NCBI RefSeq assembly: GCF_042646165.1 | Contig: NZ_JBHRTC010000018.1 | DNA: 64,000 nucleotides | Reading direction: 5' to 3' (one strand) | Origin: Microbaculum marinum | GTDB taxonomy: Bacteria; Pseudomonadota; Alphaproteobacteria; Rhizobiales; Tepidamorphaceae | In this document: one piece after another, positions 34,997 through 42,145 of the stretch | Numbering within the stretch: the first letter of the stretch is position 1 | Layout of the letters: the number at the start of each line of letters is the position of its first letter | Made by a program: the position numbers and the translations under genes | The notes under the pieces: generated by a model | Databases searched by the model: none | Seen by the model: only the letters and a program-made list of their open reading frames with translations | What the model was told of the DNA's origin: nothing

Positions 34997-35953
34997 ATGA
35001 CCGCTGCGCCCGCCCCCTCGCCGATTACCTTTCCGCATCGCCACCTGTTGGGCATCGACCAGCTTTCGCCGGCCGACATCGTCAGCCTCCTCGATCTCGC
35101 CGACGGCTTCGTCGACATCAACCGCCAGGTCGAGAAGAAGCTGTCGACGCTGCGCGGCCGAACCCAGATCAATCTGTTCTTCGAAGCGTCGACCCGGACG
35201 CAGAGTTCGTTCGAACTCGCCGGCAAGCGCCTCGGGGCGGATGTCATGAACATGTCGGTCGGTTCGTCGTCGGTGAAGAAGGGCGAGACCCTTCTCGATA
35301 CGGCCGTGACGCTGCATGCGATGCATCCCGACCTGATCGTCGTTCGCCATCATTCGGCGGGCGCGGTGGAACTTCTCGCCAGGAAGGTCGGCTGTTCGGT
35401 GGTCAATGCCGGGGACGGTGCACACGAGCACCCGACGCAGGCACTGCTCGACGCGCTGACGATGCGCCGCCACAAGGGTCGCCTGCAGGGTCTCACGGTA
35501 GCGATCTGCGGCGACATCCTGCACAGCCGCGTCGCCCGCTCCAACATCCTGCTGCTCAGCGCGGTCGGCGCCCGGGTCCGTCTCGTGGCGCCGTCTACGC
35601 TGCTGCCCGCTGGTATCGAGCGCACCGGCGTCGAGATCTACACTGACCTTGGAACCGGTATCCGCGACGCCGATGTCGTGATGATGCTGCGGCTGCAGCG
35701 AGAGCGCATGCAGGGTGCGCTGGTGCCGTCGGTCCGGGAGTACTTTCATTATTTCGGCCTCGATGCGGCGAAACTGGCCCTCGCCAGACCCGATGCCATC
35801 GTCATGCACCCCGGCCCGATGAACCGCGGAGTGGAAATCGACAGCGACGTCGCCGACGGCCCGCAGAGTGTCATCCGCGAGCAGGTCGAAATGGGCGTCG
35901 CCGTGCGTATGGCGGTGCTCGAGGCTCTCGCCCGCAACCTGCCGAACGCGTGA
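34997..35953 (+). CDS. pyrB: Aspartate carbamoyltransferase catalytic subunit
   Basis: Joins carbamoyl phosphate and aspartate in pyrimidine synthesis. It has 318 residues. The carbamoyl phosphate site FFEASTRTQSSFELAGKRLGAD is intact, followed by VVRHHSAGAV, the HPTQALLDALT motif and the C-terminal HPGPMNRGVE. The ATG at 34997 leaves 11 residues before the conserved FPHRHLLGI and is the best start; longer in-frame extensions run into the divergent intergenic DNA. It overlaps the next gene by GTGA. No pyrI-like regulatory subunit is nearby; the adjacent inactive-looking PyrC homologue may be its structural partner. Confidence 0.96.
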   Translation: MTAAPAPSPITFPHRHLLGIDQLSPADIVSLLDLADGFVDINRQVEKKLSTLRGRTQINLFFEASTRTQSSFELAGKRLGADVMNMSVGSSSVKKGETLLDTAVTLHAMHPDLIVVRHHSAGAVELLARKVGCSVVNAGDGAHEHPTQALLDALTMRRHKGRLQGLTVAICGDILHSRVARSNILLLSAVGARVRLVAPSTLLPAGIERTGVEIYTDLGTGIRDADVVMMLRLQRERMQGALVPSVREYFHYFGLDAAKLALARPDAIVMHPGPMNRGVEIDSDVADGPQSVIREQVEMGVAVRMAVLEALARNLPNA

Positions 35954-37299
35954 GGTCGCAGATGGCAGTATGGGGATCTCCGGAAAGGTTCGAGCGCGAG
36001 CGTGTGGCTCCGGTCGGCTTCCACAACGCCAGGCTCGTCGATCCGTCTACAGGTCGCGACGAAATCGGCGGGCTGCTGGTACGGAAAGGGCGCATCGCCG
36101 ATATCGGCTCGCATCTCAGCGCTGAGACGTTTCCCGAAGACGCGGAGATCGTCGACGCCGGCGGCAAGGTCGTCGCGCCGGGGCTCGTCGACATGCGGGT
36201 GTTCACTGGCGAACCCGGCTTCGAGCATCGCGAAACGATCGCCTCCGCCAGCCGCGCCGCAGCGGCCGGAGGTGTCACGACAATGGTGTGCATGCCGGAC
36301 ACCGATCCGGTGATCGATGACGTCGCGCTCGTCGACTACGTACAGCGGCTGGCGCGCGGCACGTCGATCGTACGCGTGCGGCCGATGGCGGGCCTCACCA
36401 AGGATCTCAACGGCGTGGAGATATCGGAGATCGGGCTCCTTTCGGAGGCCGGTGCTGTCGCCTTCACCAACGGCAGGCGGCCGATCACCAACGCCCAGAC
36501 CATGCGCCGCGCTTTGACATACGCCAGGGATTTCGATGCCCTGATCGTGCACCATCCGGAAGATCCCGACCTGGTCGGCGAAGGCGTCATGCACGAAGGC
36601 GAAACGGCGACACGCCTCGGCCTTCCCGGCATTCCCGCCGAGGCCGAGACCGTCATGCTGTCGCGGGATCTGAAGCTCGTCGGGCTCGCGGGAGGTCGGT
36701 ATCACGCCGGGCAATTGTCCGCGGCAGCCTCGCTGAAGACCCTCCGCCGCGCCAAGGACAAGAACCTGCCCGTCACCGCCGGAGTGTCCATAAACAATCT
36801 GACGCTCAACGAGAACGACGTCGGCGCCTACCGCACATTCGTGAAGCTGTCGCCGCCACTTCGGACCGAAGACGATCGGCTGGGGCTTGTCGAGGCTCTT
36901 TCGGAAGGCCTTATCGACGTGATCGTCTCGAGCCACGATCCTCAGGACGTGGAGACCAAGCGCCACCCCTTCGCCGAGGCCGAAGACGGTGCCATAGGTC
37001 TGGAGACGCTGCTGGCTGCCGCGCTGCGGTTGTACCATTCCGGAGACGTGCCGCTGATCCGCCTGATCGATGCCATGTCCACACGGCCGGCAGGGCTTCT
37101 CGGTCTGGAAGGGGGAAGCCTGGAGGCGGGCAAACCAGCCGACATCATCTTCTTCGATCCCGACATGCCGTGGATCGTCAAGGTGGACGAACTGTCGTCG
37201 CGATCGAAGAATACGCCATTCGAGGATGCCCGGATGCAGGGTCGCGTTCTGCGGACGATCGTTGCCGGGCGGACTGTCTACGATTACGGTTCCCGCTGA
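35950..37299 (+). CDS. pyrC: Dihydroorotase homologue, probably non-catalytic (PyrC'/PyrX type)
   Basis: A 449-residue amidohydrolase-fold protein that by overall sequence is a class I dihydroorotase, but most metal ligands are missing. The HxH motif after PGLVDM reads Arg83-Val-Phe85. The FSDDG segment reads FTNGR (174-176). The HIAHVST His is Gln255. PHH is Asn282-Asn283. TDHAP is SSHDP (327-331). Only the His of the HHPED region (201/202) is kept. In Pseudomonas such a protein (PyrC') has no activity and is needed to assemble aspartate carbamoyltransferase, and its gene overlaps pyrB as here (GTGA). A working dihydroorotase should be encoded elsewhere. ATG at 35962 is an alternative start. 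Confidence 0.85.
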   Translation: MRSQMAVWGSPERFERERVAPVGFHNARLVDPSTGRDEIGGLLVRKGRIADIGSHLSAETFPEDAEIVDAGGKVVAPGLVDMRVFTGEPGFEHRETIASASRAAAAGGVTTMVCMPDTDPVIDDVALVDYVQRLARGTSIVRVRPMAGLTKDLNGVEISEIGLLSEAGAVAFTNGRRPITNAQTMRRALTYARDFDALIVHHPEDPDLVGEGVMHEGETATRLGLPGIPAEAETVMLSRDLKLVGLAGGRYHAGQLSAAASLKTLRRAKDKNLPVTAGVSINNLTLNENDVGAYRTFVKLSPPLRTEDDRLGLVEALSEGLIDVIVSSHDPQDVETKRHPFAEAEDGAIGLETLLAAALRLYHSGDVPLIRLIDAMSTRPAGLLGLEGGSLEAGKPADIIFFDPDMPWIVKVDELSSRSKNTPFEDARMQGRVLRTIVAGRTVYDYGSR

Positions 37300-37319
37300 C
37301 CGAGGCCGGAACGCACGAC

Positions 37320-37937
37320 ATGCCCGAACCGACAAGTTGGAGTGCCGCTCTGCCCTACCTGCTCGCAGCGCTGGTGTTCGGGTACCTCGCGGGCTCGATC
37401 ATGTTCGGTCCCATCGTGACGAGGCTGTTCGGGCTGGGCGACCTTCGGACCATCGGCTCCGGCAACGTCGGCGCCACCAACGTGTTGCGCACCGGCCGCA
37501 AGCTGCCCGCGGGACTGACCTTTCTCGGTGACGCGTTGAAGGGTACCGCAGCGGTGGTGATCGCCGCCCAATGGGGGGCGGACACCGCGCTGTGCGCTGC
37601 GCTCGGCGCCTTTCTCGGCCACCTGTTCCCGGTATGGCTGAAATTCCGCGGCGGCAAGGGGACGGCCACCTACATCGGCTTGCTGCTGGGGCTGTACTGG
37701 CCGGCCGCGTTCTTCTTCGCCGCCCTCTGGCTGCTGACCGCCTTCACCACGCGGTATTCGTCGCTCTCCGCGCTCGTCGCCAGTTTCTTGTCTCCGATCC
37801 TGTTTGCGGTCGTCGGCCAATGGCAGAATGCCGGACTGTTCGCCTGTCTCACGGTTCTGTTGTTTTTCCGGCACGCAGCGAACATCCGTCGACTTGTTCG
37901 TGGCGAGGAGAGCCGCATCGGCCGCGCCAGGTCGTGA
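37320..37937 (+). CDS. plsY: Glycerol-3-phosphate acyltransferase PlsY
   Basis: Inner-membrane enzyme that transfers an acyl group from acyl-phosphate to glycerol-3-phosphate, the first step of phospholipid synthesis in most bacteria. It has 205 residues with five predicted helices and the three PlsY motifs: GSGNVGATNVLR, the GHLFPVWLKFRGGKGTAT block, and a C-terminal RHAANIRRLVRGEE. It starts 20 bp after the pyrC homologue and overlaps dprA by GTGA. Confidence 0.95.
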   Translation: MPEPTSWSAALPYLLAALVFGYLAGSIMFGPIVTRLFGLGDLRTIGSGNVGATNVLRTGRKLPAGLTFLGDALKGTAAVVIAAQWGADTALCAALGAFLGHLFPVWLKFRGGKGTATYIGLLLGLYWPAAFFFAALWLLTAFTTRYSSLSALVASFLSPILFAVVGQWQNAGLFACLTVLLFFRHAANIRRLVRGEESRIGRARS

Positions 37938-39064
37938 CCGGCAAAGGGGGAAGGCACGCCGCCGTCCTGACGGATCGCCAGAAGCTTGAATGGTTGCGGC
38001 TTCTGCGCAGCGAAAATGTGGGGCCGGCCACCTTCCGCCTCCTGATCAACCGTTTCGGGGGCGCCAGGGAAGCGCTGGAAGCCCTGCCGGAACTGTCGGC
38101 CCGCGGAGGTCTGAAGCGGTCGATCCGCATATGTCCGCTCCACGATGCGGAACGCGAACTGGCAATGGCGTCGCGATTGGGTGCGCGCCTCGTCACGGCG
38201 GGAGAAGCCGGCTATCCGCCGCGGCTTGCCGGTGTGGAGGGCGGGCCGCCGCTTCTCTACGCATCCGGCAACCTTGCGGTCACCGGCCGGCCGATGGTTG
38301 CCATCGTGGGATCGCGAAACTGCTCTGCGCTCGGGCGCCGGTTGGTCACGATGCTGGCCAACGACCTGGCGGCGGAGGGAATCGTGGTGGTCTCCGGGCT
38401 GGCGCGCGGGATCGATACTGCCGCTCATCAGGCATCGCTCGCGGGTGGAACAATCGCCATAGTTGCGGGCGGACACGGTCACCTTTACCCCGCCGAGAAC
38501 GTTCCACTGGCGGAGGAAATAAAGACTTCCGGCGCGATCCTCTCCGAGATGCCGCCGGACTGGGTGGCCCGTGCCAAGGACTTTCCCCGCCGGAACAGGA
38601 TTATCTCGGGTGTGTCGTACGGAGTGGTCGTGGTTGAGGCGGCCGCCCGGTCCGGCTCGCTGATCACGGCACGCTGCGCGCTTGAGCAGGGTCGTGAGGT
38701 TTTCGCGGTGCCGGGTTCGCCGCTCGACCCGAGAGCGGACGGCACCAACCGGTTGATTCGGCAGGGAGCGACGTTGACCCGAAAGGCCGACGATGTGCTG
38801 GAAGTCCTGCGTCCCATGCTGGGGATGCCGCCGCCGCCGGTTGCACCTCTGTCCGAGCCTGATACGGGCTCGAGAAGACCGGAGGACATCGACGAGTCGG
38901 ACCGTCGACAAATTATCGATGCACTCGGACCGAGCCCGGTCGCGATCGACGACATCCTGCGGCTGACGGGCCTTTCGGCCGGACAGGTCATGCTGGCTCT
39001 GATCGAACTGGAGCTCGCGGGACGAATCGAACGCCACGCCGGCCAACGCGTCTCGCTGATCTAA
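37934..39064 (+). CDS. dprA: DNA processing protein DprA
   Basis: Binds incoming single-stranded DNA and loads RecA during transformation; conserved even in species not known to be competent. The GTG at 37934 overlaps the plsY stop and gives 376 residues; the frame is open further upstream only as a shadow of plsY. A helical N-terminal domain is followed by the Rossmann-like core (AIVGSRNCSALGRRL, VVSGLARGIDTAAHQASL, then FPRRNRIISGVSYGVVVVEAA) and a C-terminal winged helix (DDILRLTGLSAGQVMLALIELELAGRI). Confidence 0.95.
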   Translation: MTGKGGRHAAVLTDRQKLEWLRLLRSENVGPATFRLLINRFGGAREALEALPELSARGGLKRSIRICPLHDAERELAMASRLGARLVTAGEAGYPPRLAGVEGGPPLLYASGNLAVTGRPMVAIVGSRNCSALGRRLVTMLANDLAAEGIVVVSGLARGIDTAAHQASLAGGTIAIVAGGHGHLYPAENVPLAEEIKTSGAILSEMPPDWVARAKDFPRRNRIISGVSYGVVVVEAAARSGSLITARCALEQGREVFAVPGSPLDPRADGTNRLIRQGATLTRKADDVLEVLRPMLGMPPPPVAPLSEPDTGSRRPEDIDESDRRQIIDALGPSPVAIDDILRLTGLSAGQVMLALIELELAGRIERHAGQRVSLI

Positions 39065-39077
39065 AGAGTAGATAGGA

Positions 39078-39293
39078 CTAGCGACCGGTGCGCTTCGCGG
39101 TTGCGGCTTCTTCCCTGGCCGCGTCATCCGCCATCTTCAGCAGATACGCTACCAGATCCAGGCCGGCCCTCTCTGCGAGCTGGATCATCTCCGGCAGGAC
39201 ACCGGACAGATATTCTACCGCATCCGATGCGGGAATCCCGTCTAAGTGCTTGTTTTGTTTGGATGTGTTCTGATTTTTCCGTAGTCGTGCCAC
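39078..39293 (-). CDS. Small conserved-looking protein of unknown function
   Basis: A 71-residue reading frame convergent with dprA (13 bp between stops). The N-terminus is basic (MARLRKNQN) and the middle is an amphipathic helix pattern (DAVEYLSGVLPEMIQLAERAGLDLVAYLLKMADDAAREEA), which looks like a real small helical protein and not antisense noise. No cysteine motif, signal peptide or membrane helix. I do not recognise the family. Its promoter would lie in the AT-richer DNA before topA. Confidence 0.65.
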   Translation of the reverse strand: MARLRKNQNTSKQNKHLDGIPASDAVEYLSGVLPEMIQLAERAGLDLVAYLLKMADDAAREEAATAKRTGR

Positions 39294-39417
39294 ATAATGC
39301 CCCTTAGCCTCAAGCGTTGCCTCGAGATGTGACGCTCAGATAGCCAAGGCAGCATTCGCGGCTGTGGCGATCGTGCATCCCGCCAATGTATTTACCTTAA
39401 GTTGTGCATTTAAATAA

Positions 39418-39436
39418 ATACACTTTTTAAGTGTAT
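39418..39436. promoter_or_regulatory. Palindrome in an AT-rich patch upstream of topA
   Basis: ATACACTT (39418-39425) and AAGTGTAT (39429-39436) form a perfect 8-bp dyad around TTT. It lies within about 60 bp of AT-rich DNA (39380-39440), conspicuous in this GC-rich chromosome, in the 281-bp region between the divergent small gene and topA. It is a candidate operator; no family can be assigned. Confidence 0.4.
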
Positions 39437-39485
39437 GTCCGTACTGCGCGGGGCACGGCCATGCTGGCCGGGGAGAAGGCGGAGT

Positions 39486-39514
39486 TTGACTTGGGATGAA
39501 GCATTCCCCATTTT
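39486..39514 (+). promoter_or_regulatory. Possible topA promoter
   Basis: TTGACT at 39486-39491 and CATTTT at 39509-39514, spacer 17 bp, 60 bp before the topA ATG. The -35 is good and the -10 is weak. Topoisomerase I promoters often respond to supercoiling; nothing visible proves it here. Confidence 0.35.
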
Positions 39515-39574
39515 CGCGGCCGATATCTCGCGGCGAAGCGCCGCTTCGATTTACCGAAAGTCACCGGCATCACC

Positions 39575-42145
39575 ATGAATGTTGTAATCGTCGAGTCACC
39601 GGCGAAAGCCAAAACGATCAATAAATACCTCGGCAGCGACTACAACGTGCTGGCGTCGTTCGGCCATATCCGCGACCTGCCGTCGAAGGATGGGTCCGTC
39701 CAGCCGGACCAGGATTTCGAGATGACCTGGGAGGTCGATCCGAAAAAGAGCAAGCAGGTCTCGGAGATCACCAAGGCCGTCAGGGCGGCCGATCGCGTCA
39801 TCCTGGCGACGGACCCCGACCGCGAGGGCGAGGCCATATCCTGGCACGTGCTGGAGGTGCTTCGCCGCAAGGGCGTGCTCAAGGACAAGCCGGTCGAGCG
39901 CGTGGTGTTCAATGCGGTCACGAAGCAGGCCGTTCTCGACGCCATCGCCCACCCCCGAGAGATCGACGGGCCGCTGGTCGAGGCCTACCTCGCCCGCCGG
40001 GCGCTCGACTACCTCGTCGGCTTTACGCTGTCGCCGGTCCTCTGGCGCAAGATTCCCGGCGCCCGTTCCGCCGGCCGCGTGCAATCGGTGGCGCTCAGGA
40101 TCGTCTGCGACCGCGAAGCGGAGATCGAAAGCTTCGTCCCTCAGGAGTACTGGTCGATCGTGGCCGGCCTTCTGTCCGAGGGGAACGGCTTCGAGGCGCG
40201 TCTGACGGCCGCCGACGGCAAGAAGATCGACCGCCTGACGGTCAACTCCGGGGACTGGGCGGATACGCTCAGGAAGGCGCTCGAAGGCGCGACCTATCGG
40301 GTGAATTCGGTCGAGAAGAAGCCGGTCAAGCGCCATCCGCAGCCGCCGTTCATGACGTCTACGCTTCAGCAGGAAGCCTCACGCAAGCTCGGCTTCTCCG
40401 CCGACCGGACGATGCGCACCGCGCAGCGGCTCTACGAAGGCGTCACCGTCAACGGCGAGGCGGTCGGCCTCATCACCTACATGCGTACCGACGGCGTGGA
40501 GATCGTTCCCGAGGCGATCAACGCCGCGCGCAACGTGATCCGGTCCGACTACGGCGAGCGCTACCTGCCGTCCTCACCGCGCGTCTATCGCACGAAGGCG
40601 AAGAACGCCCAGGAAGCGCACGAGGCGATCCGGCCGACCGACCTGGGACGTCGGCCCTCCGACGTCGCCCGCAGTCTCGACGAGGATCAGGCGCGCCTCT
40701 ACGAACTCATCTGGAAGCGCACGCTGGCCAGCCAGATGGAATCGGCCGAACTGGAGCGCACCACCGTCGACATCGAGGCGGCCGGTTCCGACGGCAAGGT
40801 CTACGGTCTTCGTGCTGTAGGAACCGTGCAGCGATTCGACGGGTTCCTCACCCTCTATCAGGAGGGCAGCGACGACGATGCGGAAAACGAGGACGACCGC
40901 CGCCTGCCCCCGGTCAGGGAAGGCGAAAGCCTCGATTTGGAAAAGATCACGGCGACGCAGCATTTTACCGAACCGCCGCCGCGCTACACCGAGGCGACGC
41001 TGATCAAGCGGCTGGAGGAACTCGGCATCGGCCGGCCGTCGACCTACGCGGCGACGCTGAAGGTACTGCAGGATCGCGAGTATGTCCGCCTGGACAAACG
41101 CCGCCTCCTCCCGGAGGCGAAGGGGCGGGTGGTTACTGCATTTCTCGAAGGCTTCTTCAAACGCTACGTCGAGTACGACTTCACCGCCGATCTGGAAGAG
41201 AAGCTCGACCGCATCTCGAACGGCGAGATCGGCTGGCAGGACGTGCTGCGCGAGTTCTGGCGCGACTTCACCGCCGAGATCGAGGCAACGAGCGACCTCA
41301 AGACCTCCGAGGTCTTCGAGGCGCTCAACGAAATCCTCGGTCCCTACCTGTTCCCGCCGAAGACCGACGGAACCGATCCGCGAACGTGCCCGTCCTGCGA
41401 GACCGGACGGCTGTCGATCAAGCGCGGCAAGAACGGGCCGTTCATCGGCTGCTCGAACTATCCCGACTGCCGCTATACCCGCGATCTGACGGCCTTGGGC
41501 GACGGCGACGAGACCGCCGTCCTGGAGAACGGCGTGCGGGTTCTGGGCACCGACCCGGAAAGCGGACTGGAAGTGACGGTCCGCACGGGCCGGTTCGGCC
41601 CCTACGCCCAGCTTGGCGAAGCCGAGAACGGCGAAAAGCCGAAGCGCGCCTCCCTGCCGAAGGGCGTCGATCCCGCCTCGATTGAGTTCGAACAGGTCCT
41701 GGCCTACCTGTCGCTGCCGCGCCAGGTCGGCATCCATCCGGAGTCCGGCAAGCCTATCACGGCAGGCATCGGGCGCTATGGCCCGTTCGTTCTGCATGAC
41801 GGCACCTTTGCCAATCTGGATTCGGTGGAGGAGGTCTTCACCGTCGGCTTGAACCGTGCGGTCGCGGCAATCGCGGAGAAGCAGCAGCGTGGCGGCAGGC
41901 GGGGCGCCGCGGCAACCATCAAGGCGCTCGGCGACCACGCGGATTTCGGCGGCCCGATCGAGGTCAAGGCGGGCCGCTACGGTCCCTATGTCACCAACGG
42001 CAAGATCAATGCGACCTTGCCCAAGGGGACCGACCCGGAATCGGTCACAATGGATACGGCCGCCGAACTGCTTGCCGCCAAGGCGGCCAAGGGCGGCGGC
42101 AAGAAAACCTCCAAGCGTGCTTCCAAGTCGGCCGGGAAAAACTGA
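39575..42145 (+). CDS. topA: DNA topoisomerase I
   Basis: Type IA topoisomerase that relaxes negative supercoils. It has 856 residues. The Toprim domain is N-terminal (VVIVESPAKAKTINKYLG, then ATDPDREGEAISWH with its acidic triad). The catalytic Tyr is in GLITYMRTDG. One four-cysteine zinc finger (CPSCETG then CSNYPDC) begins near residue 607, followed by several short Topo_C repeats (RFGPYAQLG, RYGPFVLHDG, RYGPYVTNGK) and a Lys/Ala-rich tail. It overlaps rnr by one base. Confidence 0.97.
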   Translation: MNVVIVESPAKAKTINKYLGSDYNVLASFGHIRDLPSKDGSVQPDQDFEMTWEVDPKKSKQVSEITKAVRAADRVILATDPDREGEAISWHVLEVLRRKGVLKDKPVERVVFNAVTKQAVLDAIAHPREIDGPLVEAYLARRALDYLVGFTLSPVLWRKIPGARSAGRVQSVALRIVCDREAEIESFVPQEYWSIVAGLLSEGNGFEARLTAADGKKIDRLTVNSGDWADTLRKALEGATYRVNSVEKKPVKRHPQPPFMTSTLQQEASRKLGFSADRTMRTAQRLYEGVTVNGEAVGLITYMRTDGVEIVPEAINAARNVIRSDYGERYLPSSPRVYRTKAKNAQEAHEAIRPTDLGRRPSDVARSLDEDQARLYELIWKRTLASQMESAELERTTVDIEAAGSDGKVYGLRAVGTVQRFDGFLTLYQEGSDDDAENEDDRRLPPVREGESLDLEKITATQHFTEPPPRYTEATLIKRLEELGIGRPSTYAATLKVLQDREYVRLDKRRLLPEAKGRVVTAFLEGFFKRYVEYDFTADLEEKLDRISNGEIGWQDVLREFWRDFTAEIEATSDLKTSEVFEALNEILGPYLFPPKTDGTDPRTCPSCETGRLSIKRGKNGPFIGCSNYPDCRYTRDLTALGDGDETAVLENGVRVLGTDPESGLEVTVRTGRFGPYAQLGEAENGEKPKRASLPKGVDPASIEFEQVLAYLSLPRQVGIHPESGKPITAGIGRYGPFVLHDGTFANLDSVEEVFTVGLNRAVAAIAEKQQRGGRRGAAATIKALGDHADFGGPIEVKAGRYGPYVTNGKINATLPKGTDPESVTMDTAAELLAAKAAKGGGKKTSKRASKSAGKN

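Noticed and set aside
35749..37335. A 528-codon open frame antisense to the pyrC homologue
   Set aside because: Rich in His, Arg and Gly as expected of a shadow frame; the plus-strand gene has clear amidohydrolase structure.
37670..39127. A 485-codon open frame on the minus strand across plsY and dprA
   Set aside because: Antisense to two well-supported genes, with no domain pattern and no ribosome site.
39397..39430. A CtrA binding site (TTAA-N7-TTAA) upstream of topA
   Set aside because: The TTAA copies are spaced by 9 and 13 bases and not 7, so they do not fit the CtrA box.
39427..39621. A 64-codon minus-strand frame over the topA start
   Set aside because: It overlaps the topA start and promoter, and its codon pattern is not protein-like.
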